Shown here: piece after piece, positions 43,174 to 52,101 of the stretch
Layout of the letters: each line of letters opens with the position of its first letter
How positions within the stretch are numbered: the stretch's first letter is position 1
NCBI GenBank assembly: GCA_003213175.1
Contig: QCNN01000001.1
Location: 1 to 64,000 of the forward strand
DNA: 64,000 bases
Source: SAR116 cluster bacterium AG-426-B08
GTDB lineage: Bacteria; Pseudomonadota; Alphaproteobacteria; Puniceispirillales; Marisalimonadaceae
Reading direction: 5' to 3'
Made by a program: the position numbers and the translations under genes
Notes under the pieces: model-generated
The model's input: the letters and a program-made list of their open reading frames with translations, nothing else
Told to the model about the DNA's origin: nothing
Databases searched by the model: none

Positions 43174-45038
43174 TTAACACTTTTAACCAAAAAGCTGTTC
43201 ATTACTTTTGCAAATTGAGCAGGATCATTAGGAAGCTTTCCTTCCATCATTCTAGCTTGTTCAAATAAAAGCATACCTGCATCATTCACAAGTTCATTAT
43301 TTTTTTTATTATCCATTAATTTATTCATATTTAAAATTAATTGGTGCTCCGGATTAATTTCTAAAATTCTTGGAGCACCTTTATACTCTGGATCTCTTTG
43401 CATCATTAAACTTTCCATAGCAACATCCATGTCGCCTTTGTCTGCAACTAAACATGAAGGACTGTCAGTTAATTTACTTGAAATCCTAATGTCTTTTACT
43501 TTGTCGCCTAATGACATTTTCAGCTGAGCAATTAGAGTTAAATATTTTTTATCATCAGGTTTCTTTTTGCCCCCTTTTTTATCATCACTCGATTTTATAT
43601 CATCAAGGTTTAATTCTCCATGTGTTATAGAGACAAAATTTTTCTCTTTATACTGACCTGCCATAGATAGCCAAAATTGATCAATAGCATCAGACATTAC
43701 TAAAACTTTAACACCTTTAGATTTAAAAACTTCAAGATGAGGGCTTGAAAGAGCCTGAGTTTTTGTTTCAGCTGAAATGTAAAAAATATCCTTTTGTTTA
43801 TCTTTCATTGACTCAATATATTCGTTTAACGAAATGAATTCATCTCCGTCATTTGTCGAAAATCTGCAGAGTTCTAGTAAAGCTTCTTTTCTTTCCATGT
43901 CTTCATAAAGACCTTCTTTTAAAACAGGTCCATATTGATTCCAAATCTCTTTATACTTATCTTTATCTTTTTCTGAGAGTTTCTTTAACTCTCGTAACAC
44001 CTTACCCACCAAAGATTTACTAATTTTTGCCACTGCAGGATTATTTTGAAGCATTTCTCTGCTAACATTTAAATCTATGTCTTGTGTGTCAACTATACCC
44101 TTTACAAACCTTAAATAAGCGGGAACTAATGCGTCACATTTATCAGTGATATAGACTCTATTTATATAAAGTTTAAGACTAGATTTTCTTTCTGGATTAA
44201 ATAAATCAAATGGCCTTGTTGAGGGTATACATAGTAGATTTGTGTAGCTAATTGTACCTTCAGTATTATTATGTAGTGTAAGCAAAGGTTTTCCAAATCC
44301 AGCCCCAATATGTGAAAAAAATTCATCATATTGCTCATTTTTTATATCTTTTGGAGGTCTTGTCCATAATGCAGAAGCTTCGTTTATTGTTTCTTCTTTT
44401 GAGTCCTTTTTACCAATTTCTATCAATTTAACAGGATAAGAGATATGATCAGAATATTTTTTCACAACGAATTGGACACGAGAACTTTCCAAAAATTCTT
44501 TTGCATCATTTTTTATGAATAATTTTACTTGAGTACCCGAAGTATCTTTAGAACTTTTTTCTATGTTAAAGCCATTTCTTCCATCAGAAATCCACTTCCA
44601 AGCATCGCTCTCACCAGCCTTTTTTGTAGTCACCTCAACACTATCAGAAACCATAAATGATGCGTAAAAACCAACGCCAAACTGTCCTATTAAATTAACA
44701 TCACCTTTTTCTTTAGAGTCTTTCATTTGATCTAAAAAAGCTTTCGTACCTGATCTAGCTATTGTTCCTAAAGAATTTTTTAAATCTTCTTCATTCATCC
44801 CAATACCATTATCTGAGATCACAATACATTTTTCTTTATTATCTATTTCTATATTAATTTCAAAAGGGTTTGCGGTATCATCTATCGATTTATCAGTTAA
44901 ACTAAGATACTTTTTTTTATCAATAGCATCGGAAGCATTTGATATTAATTCTCTGATAAAAATCTCTCTTTCAGAATATAAAGAATTTATAACTATATCT
45001 AAAATTTTACCAGTATCAGCTTCAAATTTATTATTCAT
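43170..45038 (-). CDS. htpG: molecular chaperone HtpG (Hsp90)
   Basis: ATP-dependent chaperone. About 622 residues: the N-terminal GHKL ATPase domain has REIFIRELISNASDAIDK near residues 29-46, VISDNGIGMNEEDL, LGTIARSGTKAF and GQFGVGFYASFMVSD; the middle domain holds LYINRVYITDKCDALVPAYLRFVKG; the C-terminal dimerisation region ends in AKVMNSFLVKS. TTG at 45047 or ATG at 45038 can start; the ATG gives the expected N terminus and I chose it. The upstream spacer contains CTTGAA and a hairpin that may belong to heat-shock control. Confidence 0.95.
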   Translation of the reverse strand: MNNKFEADTGKILDIVINSLYSEREIFIRELISNASDAIDKKKYLSLTDKSIDDTANPFEINIEIDNKEKCIVISDNGIGMNEEDLKNSLGTIARSGTKAFLDQMKDSKEKGDVNLIGQFGVGFYASFMVSDSVEVTTKKAGESDAWKWISDGRNGFNIEKSSKDTSGTQVKLFIKNDAKEFLESSRVQFVVKKYSDHISYPVKLIEIGKKDSKEETINEASALWTRPPKDIKNEQYDEFFSHIGAGFGKPLLTLHNNTEGTISYTNLLCIPSTRPFDLFNPERKSSLKLYINRVYITDKCDALVPAYLRFVKGIVDTQDIDLNVSREMLQNNPAVAKISKSLVGKVLRELKKLSEKDKDKYKEIWNQYGPVLKEGLYEDMERKEALLELCRFSTNDGDEFISLNEYIESMKDKQKDIFYISAETKTQALSSPHLEVFKSKGVKVLVMSDAIDQFWLSMAGQYKEKNFVSITHGELNLDDIKSSDDKKGGKKKPDDKKYLTLIAQLKMSLGDKVKDIRISSKLTDSPSCLVADKGDMDVAMESLMMQRDPEYKGAPRILEINPEHQLILNMNKLMDNKKNNELVNDAGMLLFEQARMMEGKLPNDPAQFAKVMNSFLVKSVN

Positions 45039-45106
45039 TTTTTCCAACTTATTCCCCCATTTTTTTATAAGATATAATTAGATTAGTTAGTAATTTTTAT
45101 AGTAAT

Positions 45107-45152
45107 TTCAAGATTTGAAAATCATAAATTTCTTAGTTATTGCACTAAGAAA
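45107..45152 (-). promoter_or_regulatory. htpG upstream region: CTTGAA element and inverted repeat
   Basis: Reading leftward to htpG, CTTGAA (complement of 45107-45112) resembles the -35 element of heat-shock sigma-32 promoters. A perfect 9-base inverted repeat TTTCTTAGT - TATTGC - ACTAAGAAA lies just upstream at 45129-45152. No clear -10 was found, so this is only a candidate. Confidence 0.28.
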
Positions 45153-45207
45153 TAAATTTATTGATATTATTTCTTTTCAGAAAAGTTTAGCGTTTTACTA
45201 AAATTTT

Positions 45208-46005
45208 TTACTGGGAATAATCAGAATTTTCTTTATCTAAAATTAATTTTATTTCTTCTAAAAAAGAAGTTCCTGCTGGATTTGGAATTTCTTCTTCTTC
45301 TAACTCTACTGCCGTTTTTTCGGCTACTATATCACTCAATACACTCAATTCTTTGCCAGTTTGTAATGCTTTTATATAAATTTCTGCAGCTCTTTCAAAA
45401 TAAAATAATCTATGGAAAGCTTCAGCTACATTCTGCCCAACAACTAAAAAACCGTGATTACCCATGATCATTGTTGTGAATTTTGTATTTTGTAACAACT
45501 GAGAACATCTTTCACCTTCTTTTTCAAAAGCTAAACCTCCATAGTTATTATCTACAATTTGTCTATTAAAAAAAATAGAAGCCACTTGATTTATAGGTGG
45601 AAGAATACTCTCTTTCATTGAAGCAAGAACAGTTGCATGAACAGAATGTATATGCATAACACATTTTGCATGTGGACAGTTTTTGTGAATGGCACCATGC
45701 AATCCCCAAGCTGTTGCATCTGGAGGGTTTTCTGATTCTAAAACGGATTTATCATTTGCATCTAATAAAAGCAAATCACTCGCTTTTATTCTAGAAAAAT
45801 GCCACCTATTTGGGTTCATTAAAAACTTCGTCCCATTTTCATTAACGGCTAAACTAAAATGATTGGCGACTGCTTCATGAAGATTAAGTCTTTCAGCCCA
45901 ACGAAAAGCTGCTGCCATATCTTTTCTTTCTTCATAAAATTCAATGTTTTGTATTTTTTGCATTAATCTAGTTCTGACAAATTTTTCAAAATCTATGATA
46001 ATCAA
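45208..46005 (-). CDS. class II aldolase/adducin-family protein
   Basis: Predicted metal-dependent aldolase or decarboxylase. The 265 residues have NHFSLAV, a metal site MHIHSVHATV near residue 118 (two or three His) and GNHGFLVVGQNVAEAF near residue 183 with the third His, the layout of the L-fuculose-phosphate aldolase/adducin fold. The frame opens at 46005, but an ATG 14 codons later (MQKIQNIEFYEE) is also plausible. It is a single gene with no sugar operon. The substrate is not known; pentulose- or fuculose-phosphate-like aldol cleavage or dehydration of methylthioribulose-phosphate are family possibilities. Confidence 0.85.
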   Translation of the reverse strand: MIIIDFEKFVRTRLMQKIQNIEFYEERKDMAAAFRWAERLNLHEAVANHFSLAVNENGTKFLMNPNRWHFSRIKASDLLLLDANDKSVLESENPPDATAWGLHGAIHKNCPHAKCVMHIHSVHATVLASMKESILPPINQVASIFFNRQIVDNNYGGLAFEKEGERCSQLLQNTKFTTMIMGNHGFLVVGQNVAEAFHRLFYFERAAEIYIKALQTGKELSVLSDIVAEKTAVELEEEEIPNPAGTSFLEEIKLILDKENSDYSQ

Positions 46006-46096
46006 ATTATAATTTTTTTACTATCAATAAATATCTTTAAATTATAAATTATACTAATTAATTTTATTCTTCCTAATTAATCAAAAGGAAAATTTT

Positions 46097-46432
46097 ATGG
46101 GATATTTTTATTTAATAATTGCTATCGTTGGTGAAGTTATTGGAACAATTTCAGTAAAAAATAGCGAGGGATTTTCGCAACCAATTCATACTATTTTAGT
46201 TGTTATCGGTTATGTTATAGCGTTTTATTTTATGATGCTATCTATGAAAACAATACCAGTTGCAATTACTTACTCTATCTGGTCTGGTATTGGGATTACT
46301 GCAATTGCAGTAATATCTGCTTTAAGGTTTGGAGAGGTCCCTGATTTTTATGCAATTTTGGGACTATTATTTATAATTGTTGGTATATTTATATTAGTTT
46401 CATTAAGTGAAATGGGTAAAAATATTAATTAA
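46097..46432 (+). CDS. SMR-family small multidrug efflux protein (EmrE-like)
   Basis: A 111-residue proton-coupled exporter of the small multidrug resistance family, with four predicted spans. The membrane glutamate needed for coupling is E14 in IAIVGEVIGTISVKNSEGF, and the usual SMKTIPVAITYSIWSGIGITA and FGEVPDFYAILGL segments are present. A Shine-Dalgarno AAAAGGA precedes the ATG. As a single copy it probably works as an antiparallel homodimer. Quaternary ammonium or guanidinium compounds are known family substrates; a host-specific one cannot be assigned. Confidence 0.9.
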   Translation: MGYFYLIIAIVGEVIGTISVKNSEGFSQPIHTILVVIGYVIAFYFMMLSMKTIPVAITYSIWSGIGITAIAVISALRFGEVPDFYAILGLLFIIVGIFILVSLSEMGKNIN

Positions 46433-46434
46433 TT

Positions 46435-47847
46435 TTATGAATGAATAGCTTTTGAAAAAGTTGCTAAAGCAGCTTCTTTTATTGCTTCATTAACCGTTGG
46501 ATGACCATGACAAATCCTTGCTACATCTTCAGATGAAGCTCCAAAACCCATAGCTATACTTAACTCATGTATTATAGTACCTGCTTCGTGACCAATTATG
46601 TGAGAACCTAAAATTTTATCAGTATTTTTGTCAGACAAGATTTTAACCATGCCATCCGTATGTCCAATTGCTTTTGCTCTACTATTTGCTGAAAATGGAA
46701 ATACACCTTTGTTATAGGGTATTTTTTTTTCTTTCAAATCATCTTCAGTAAGTCCGATAGAAGCTACCTCAGGTGAGGTGTAAATTATATTTGGTACCAA
46801 ATTATAATCTATGTGACCCGCTTCATTATTTATTAATTCTACTAACGCCACTGCATCCTCTTCAGCTTTATGTGCAAGCATTGGCCCTTTAATTACATCA
46901 CCAATAGCATAAATATTTGATATATTAGTTTCAAAGTTTTCGTCTGTTTCTATAAAACCCTTTTTATCTAATTTTAATCCTAAGTCACTTAAACCTAGGT
47001 TTTGTGTATTTGGTTCTCTTCCAACAGCAACCAAAACTGCGTCTGCTTGCAAGTTTTCTTCATTTGAGTTTAATTGTTCTTTAATTTGTAAATCTACAAC
47101 ATCACCATTTATTGAAGTTTTTTCCACAGACCAGCCTAACCTGAATTTAATTCCTTGATTTACCAATATTTTCATAAATTTTTCTGAAATTTCAGTGTCC
47201 ATTCCATTTAATATTCTTGGAAGAAACTCGATCACTTCAACTTCAGACCCAAGCCTTCTCCATACAGTTCCCATCTCTAGACCAATTACACCAGCGCCTA
47301 TAACGACCAATTTTTTTGGAACTTTATCAAATTTAAGTGCTCCAGTTGAACTAACAACTCTACTTTCATCAATATCTACATTTCTTAATTTTGAAGGGTT
47401 GGAACCAGTTGCAATTATAATGTTCTTAGCTTTAATTATTTCTTCTTTTTTGTTAGCTAAAATTTTTACTTTATTTTCTTTTAATATTTTAGCTTCCCCA
47501 ATAAATCTATCAATTTTATTTTTGTTAAATAAAAAATTAATTCCTTTGGTTAAATCATCTACTATACCTAGTTTTTTTTTCATTAGTTTTTGCAGGTCTA
47601 ACTTTACATTATCTACTTCAATTCCCCAATCAAAGTTACCTGTATTTTTTAAATTATTTTCATATTGTTCTGATGCATGCAATAACGCTTTTGAAGGAAT
47701 ACATCCTACATTTAGACATGTTCCACCTAATGTTTCTCTTTTTTCAATGTTAGCAACTTTCATTCCTTTTTGCGCCGCCACAATTGATGCAACATATCCA
47801 CCAGGACCAGCACCAATGACTATAAGATCATAATTTTTTTCTGACAT
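46435..47847 (-). CDS. lpdA: dihydrolipoamide dehydrogenase (E3)
   Basis: Re-oxidises dihydrolipoyl groups of the 2-oxoglutarate complex, reducing NAD+. The 470 residues show IVIGAGPGGYVASIVAAQKG at the FAD fold, the redox disulfide GGTCLNVGCIPSKALL near residues 42-57, VIGAGVIGLEMG in the NAD fold, YAIGDVIKGPMLAHKAEEDA and the C-terminal catalytic His-Glu in GHPTVNEAIKEAA. It is the last gene of the TCA run, 5 bases after sucB, which indicates that the run makes a dedicated E1-E2-E3 complex. Confidence 0.96.
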   Translation of the reverse strand: MSEKNYDLIVIGAGPGGYVASIVAAQKGMKVANIEKRETLGGTCLNVGCIPSKALLHASEQYENNLKNTGNFDWGIEVDNVKLDLQKLMKKKLGIVDDLTKGINFLFNKNKIDRFIGEAKILKENKVKILANKKEEIIKAKNIIIATGSNPSKLRNVDIDESRVVSSTGALKFDKVPKKLVVIGAGVIGLEMGTVWRRLGSEVEVIEFLPRILNGMDTEISEKFMKILVNQGIKFRLGWSVEKTSINGDVVDLQIKEQLNSNEENLQADAVLVAVGREPNTQNLGLSDLGLKLDKKGFIETDENFETNISNIYAIGDVIKGPMLAHKAEEDAVALVELINNEAGHIDYNLVPNIIYTSPEVASIGLTEDDLKEKKIPYNKGVFPFSANSRAKAIGHTDGMVKILSDKNTDKILGSHIIGHEAGTIIHELSIAMGFGASSEDVARICHGHPTVNEAIKEAALATFSKAIHS

Positions 47848-47852
47848 TAAAA

Positions 47853-49139
47853 CTAAACTCCAATTAATATCCGTTGTGGATTTTCTATGTTTTCTTTTAC
47901 TCGTACTAAAAAAGATACTGCTTCTCTACCATCAATTATTCTGTGATCGTATGAAAGAGCTAAGTACATCATAGGTCTTAATTCAATATTGTCTCCAATA
48001 GCAACTGGTCTTTTTTGTATTTTGTGCATTCCTAAAATACCTGACTGTGGAGGGTTTAAAATAGGTGAAGACATTAGTGAACCATATATTCCACCATTAG
48101 ATATTGTAAAGGTGCCATCTGACATATCTGAAATTGTTAAACTTCCATCCCTAGCCTTCGAACCAAAATTTACAATATTTTTTTCGATTTCTGGAAAAGA
48201 CATATTTTCTGCATTTTTTAAAACAGGAACTACTAATCCCTCTGTTGTACCAACTGCAACACCAATGTTATAATAATTTTTATAAACAATTTCGTCGTTA
48301 TTAATTTCTGCATTAACAGCTGGAAACTCCCGAAGTGACTCAATAACTGCCTTTACAAAAAAACTCATGAATCCAAGTTTAACTGAATGTTTCTTTTCGA
48401 ACATTGGCTGAAAATTTGTTCTTATTTTCATTACTTCTGTCATATCCACTTCATTATAAGTAGTTAACATAGCAGCATTGTTTTGAGCATCCTTCAACCT
48501 TTTGGCAATAGCTTTTCTAAGCCTTGACATAGGTACTCGTTCTTCTTCTTTAAAATTAACATTGTTTTTATTTGAAACATTTGTGTTCACAATAGAAACT
48601 TCTTTAATTTCATTTGGAGTTTTTTCAGAAATTTCTTTTGTTTGTGTTTCTTTTTTTTCAACTGGAGAGGGTTTTTTATCAGCTTTTTTTATAGAACCAA
48701 GAACCTGACCCACTTCTACGGTTTCGCCTTCTGAAATATCGATTTTCTCTATAAGACCTTCCATACTTGCTGGTACTTCAAGTGTCACCTTATCAGTTTC
48801 TAACTCCACAATTGGTTCGTCTATTTCAACATAATCGCCTTCTTTTCTTAACCATTTGGAGACTGTTGCCTCAACAATAGATTCTCCAAGTGTAGGAACA
48901 ATTATATCCATTATGTTATCCTTTCTATCAGTTGAAATTTTCTTTTCTTGTCTATTTAAATTATTTTCTACAATTAAATTTTTGTCTTTTAAGTATAATA
49001 ATACATCACCTTTTGTGATTCTTCCTTCTTTACCTGTTCCGATAATTTCATTAATATTGAGACTGTTTTCTCTAATTAATTTTGCTGCTGATGGCATTGT
49101 TCTTAGCAATATATCTTCCATATTAGCTTCAATGTTCAT
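47853..49139 (-). CDS. sucB: 2-oxoglutarate dehydrogenase E2 (SucB) with E3-binding domain moved to the N terminus
   Basis: Dihydrolipoamide succinyltransferase core of the 2-oxoglutarate complex. Of 428 residues, about 13-51 are a peripheral-subunit-binding (E3-binding) domain: MPSAAKLIRENSLNINEII then GTGKEGRITKGDVLLYL. A spacer (52-76) follows, then the lipoyl domain at 77-150 with lipoyl lysine K117 in ELETDKVTLEV, a 50-residue Lys/Glu linker and the catalytic domain from about 200, with YDHRIIDG holding H399. Normally the order is lipoyl, E3-binding, catalytic; here nothing like an E3-binding domain lies between lipoyl and catalytic. An internal ATG at residue 77 has its own Shine-Dalgarno. 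Between sucA (14 bases) and lpdA (5 bases). Confidence 0.94.
   Translation of the reverse strand: MNIEANMEDILLRTMPSAAKLIRENSLNINEIIGTGKEGRITKGDVLLYLKDKNLIVENNLNRQEKKISTDRKDNIMDIIVPTLGESIVEATVSKWLRKEGDYVEIDEPIVELETDKVTLEVPASMEGLIEKIDISEGETVEVGQVLGSIKKADKKPSPVEKKETQTKEISEKTPNEIKEVSIVNTNVSNKNNVNFKEEERVPMSRLRKAIAKRLKDAQNNAAMLTTYNEVDMTEVMKIRTNFQPMFEKKHSVKLGFMSFFVKAVIESLREFPAVNAEINNDEIVYKNYYNIGVAVGTTEGLVVPVLKNAENMSFPEIEKNIVNFGSKARDGSLTISDMSDGTFTISNGGIYGSLMSSPILNPPQSGILGMHKIQKRPVAIGDNIELRPMMYLALSYDHRIIDGREAVSFLVRVKENIENPQRILIGV
48911..48925 (-). promoter_or_regulatory. internal ribosome-binding site and ATG within sucB
   Basis: On the coding strand GAAAGGA (complement of 48919-48925) lies 7 bases before an in-frame ATG at 48911. 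This ATG is the first residue of the lipoyl domain (MDIIVPTLGESI), where canonical SucB proteins start. The first ATG of the gene at 49139 has a weaker, more distant GGAG. Confidence 0.5.
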
Positions 49140-49152
49140 TTTAATCTAATAC

Positions 49153-52044
49153 CTACTCCGCTGCTTGTTTTTTTGACTTTTTATTTTCTATTTCAAGAGA
49201 CTTTTTAACAATATTTTCTTGTTCTTCGTTGTGTCTTGCGTATGAACCAGTAGCCGGAGATGCGGCCTCATCACGACCAATATATTTTGGTCTTTTAAAT
49301 TTTGATTTGAAAAGGGTTAAAGTTTCCTCAATTTTTCTATCTACAAAAAACCATGCACCCATATTTTTAGGCTCCTCTTGACACCATACCACTTCCGCAT
49401 CAGGAGTTTTTTCAAGTTCATTTTTGAGTGTAGAAGTTGGAAAAGGATATATTTGTTCGATTCTTAACAGTTTAATATTATCTAACTTTCTTTTTTCTCT
49501 TTCTTCTAAAAGATTATAAAAAACTTTTCCTGTACAAATTACTACTCTCTTAATTTTATTATTTTTTAAACTCTTATTTGGATCCATCATTACCCTATGA
49601 AACGTTGTGTTTGGACCCATATCTTCAAGTTTTGATACACACAATTTGTGTCTCAATAGACTCTTTGGAGTCATAATAATTAACGGTTTTCTAAAATCTC
49701 TTTTTAACTGTCGCCTTAGGGCATGAAAATAATTTGCCGGAGTGGTGCAATTCAAAACCTGCATATTTTCTTCGGCACATAATTGAATATATCTCTCTAA
49801 TCTAGCAGAGGAATGTTCGGGACCTTGCCCCTCATATCCATGAGGTAAAAGCATTACAAGACCAGACATTCTAAGCCATTTAGCTTCACCACTCGATATA
49901 AATTGATCTACTATAACCTGTGCACCATTAGCAAAATCACCAAATTGTGCCTCCCACATAACAAGAGCAGACGGGTCTGTTACAGTATAGCCATACTCAA
50001 ATGCTAACACGGAAGCTTCAGATAAGGGAGAATCAATAACTTCGAATTGTTGTTGCTTGTTACTCAAATTATTCAAAGGTACATATCTATTTTCATTTTC
50101 TTGATCTACAAAAACAGCGTGACGTTGTGAAAATGTTCCTCTGCAACTATCTTGACCCGATAATCTAACCGGATGTCCTTCTTCTAATAATGAACCAAAT
50201 GCTAAATGCTCAGCTGTTGACCAGTCTAAATTATGTCCTTCTTGAATGTTTTTTCTTCTTTGTTCGATAATTCTTATTAATTTTTTATTAAGTTGATAAC
50301 CATCAGGTATTTTTGTAATTGATAATCCAATTTTTTTCAGGTTGTCAATTGAAACAGAAGTTTCTCCTCTTCTTGCCTCTCCATGAGCCGCTCTTAAACC
50401 TGACCATTGCCCGTCCAGCCAATCGGCTTTGTTAGGCTTATAACTGGTACCAGCTTGATATTCTTTTTCAAGAAATAAATTATGATTTAAAACTTCCTTT
50501 TCAGCATCATTTTCTGAGATAACACCTTCTGATATTAGTTTTTTTGCATAAATATTACTTATACTTTTGTGTTGGGCAATCTCTTGATACATTAATGGCT
50601 GAGTGAATGCAGGTTCATCTCCCTCATTATGTCCAAATCTTCTATAACAAATAACGTCTAAAACCACGTCACATCTAAATTTTTGTCTAAACTCTGTTGC
50701 AATTCTTGCAACATGAACAACTGATTCAGGATCATCTCCATTTACATGGAATATTGGAGCCATAACCATTTTAGCAACATCTGTACAATATGGACTTGAC
50801 CTTGAATAATTTGGACTTGTTGTAAAGCCTATCTGATTATTAACAATAACGTGAATTGTTCCACCTGTTTTATAACCTTTCAAATCTGAAAAATCAAAAG
50901 TCTCCGCGACAATACCTTGTCCTGCAAATGCAGCATCACCATGCAAAACAATTCCTAGAACAGATAATCGTTCATCAGTATCATTATGTTGATATTGTTT
51001 AGCTCTAACTCTTCCCACAACAACAGGTGCAACAACTTCTAAATGAGAAGGATTAGCTTGCAAAGATAGATGAACTTTTTCTCCATCAAACTCTCTATCT
51101 GCTGAAGCTCCCATATGATATTTCACGTCACCAGAGCCACCAGCCTCTTCTGGGTTTGACTGGTTCCCAGAAAACTCAGAAATTATTGCCCTAAACGGTT
51201 TATTAAGAATATTGTATAGAACATTTAGCCTTCCTCTATGCGCCATACCAATAACCACTTCTTTTAAACCTAATTGACTTCCTCTTTTTAGAATTTGCTC
51301 TAGAGCAGGGACAACAGACTCTGCTCCATCTAGACCAAACCTTTTAGTTCCAGTATATTTTTTATGTAGAAATTGTTCAAATGTCTCTGCACCAACTAAT
51401 CTCTCGTAAATCGCTTTTTTCCCCATCTCAGTAAATTGAGTGGTATTTCTTATAGACTCTATTCTTTCTTGTATCCAAGCTTTTTGCGCTGGATCCTGAA
51501 CGTGCATAAATTCAACACCTATTGAGCCACAATAAGTTTCTTTTAAAATTTCCATAATTTGTCTTAGAGATGCACTCTCCATACCTAAAACATTATCTAT
51601 AAATATAGGTCTGTCCCAATCATTTTCGTTGAACCCATAAGTTGATGGATCTAACTCTGGATGTACTTCTTCTTGTTGAAGATTCAAAGGATCTAAATTA
51701 GCTAAAAGATGGCCTCTAATTCTGTAAGCTCTGATTAACATAATAGCACGAATTGAATCAGTTGTACCTGACCTAATATCCTTTGCAGAAATATCTCCCT
51801 TACCTGCAATACCCTTGGCTACAGCTTTTACAGACTCTTCAACATCAACCGCACCTATAATTCGTGTCTTATTGGAAGCCCAACTGGGTGGCTCATCAAT
51901 TACTTCGTTGCCAACTTGACTAAACCAATCAGACCAAATTTGTGGAACGGATTTAGGATCCTTAGTCCATTTATTGAAAAGTTCTTTAATAAAAGTGGAG
52001 TTTGCACCAGATAAAAAGGTTTGTTCAGGATATAAATCATTCAT
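49153..52044 (-). CDS. sucA: 2-oxoglutarate dehydrogenase E1 (SucA)
   Basis: Thiamine-diphosphate-dependent decarboxylase that feeds succinyl groups to SucB. The 963 residues include the start motif SGANSTFIKELFNKW, GMAHRGRLNVLYNILNKP near residue 265, FSGNQSNPEEAGGSGDVKYHMG, LQANPSHLEVVAPVVVGRVRAKQ, HGDAAFAGQGIVAE with the TPP-binding region, INNQIGFTT-like sequence, FGHNEGDEPAFTQP and GSYARHNEEQE at the C terminus. A good Shine-Dalgarno AGAGG lies 6 bases before the ATG. It stands 57 bases after sucD and 14 bases before sucB. Confidence 0.96.
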   Translation of the reverse strand: MNDLYPEQTFLSGANSTFIKELFNKWTKDPKSVPQIWSDWFSQVGNEVIDEPPSWASNKTRIIGAVDVEESVKAVAKGIAGKGDISAKDIRSGTTDSIRAIMLIRAYRIRGHLLANLDPLNLQQEEVHPELDPSTYGFNENDWDRPIFIDNVLGMESASLRQIMEILKETYCGSIGVEFMHVQDPAQKAWIQERIESIRNTTQFTEMGKKAIYERLVGAETFEQFLHKKYTGTKRFGLDGAESVVPALEQILKRGSQLGLKEVVIGMAHRGRLNVLYNILNKPFRAIISEFSGNQSNPEEAGGSGDVKYHMGASADREFDGEKVHLSLQANPSHLEVVAPVVVGRVRAKQYQHNDTDERLSVLGIVLHGDAAFAGQGIVAETFDFSDLKGYKTGGTIHVIVNNQIGFTTSPNYSRSSPYCTDVAKMVMAPIFHVNGDDPESVVHVARIATEFRQKFRCDVVLDVICYRRFGHNEGDEPAFTQPLMYQEIAQHKSISNIYAKKLISEGVISENDAEKEVLNHNLFLEKEYQAGTSYKPNKADWLDGQWSGLRAAHGEARRGETSVSIDNLKKIGLSITKIPDGYQLNKKLIRIIEQRRKNIQEGHNLDWSTAEHLAFGSLLEEGHPVRLSGQDSCRGTFSQRHAVFVDQENENRYVPLNNLSNKQQQFEVIDSPLSEASVLAFEYGYTVTDPSALVMWEAQFGDFANGAQVIVDQFISSGEAKWLRMSGLVMLLPHGYEGQGPEHSSARLERYIQLCAEENMQVLNCTTPANYFHALRRQLKRDFRKPLIIMTPKSLLRHKLCVSKLEDMGPNTTFHRVMMDPNKSLKNNKIKRVVICTGKVFYNLLEEREKRKLDNIKLLRIEQIYPFPTSTLKNELEKTPDAEVVWCQEEPKNMGAWFFVDRKIEETLTLFKSKFKRPKYIGRDEAASPATGSYARHNEEQENIVKKSLEIENKKSKKQAAE

Positions 52045-52101
52045 AATGTGCCTCTTGGTATATATTATCTTTTAAACTTATTTATTAATTTAAACAAATA
52101 T

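Noticed and set aside
47195-47833. 212-codon open frame on the plus strand
   Set aside because: It lies wholly antisense to lpdA, shows no recognisable domain, and its serine- and phenylalanine-rich composition is what reversed AT-rich coding gives.
48856-49149. possibility that the sucB N-terminal segment is a separate small gene frameshifted onto sucB
   Set aside because: The frame is continuous from 49139 through the lipoyl domain with no stop, so it is one gene with an internal start.
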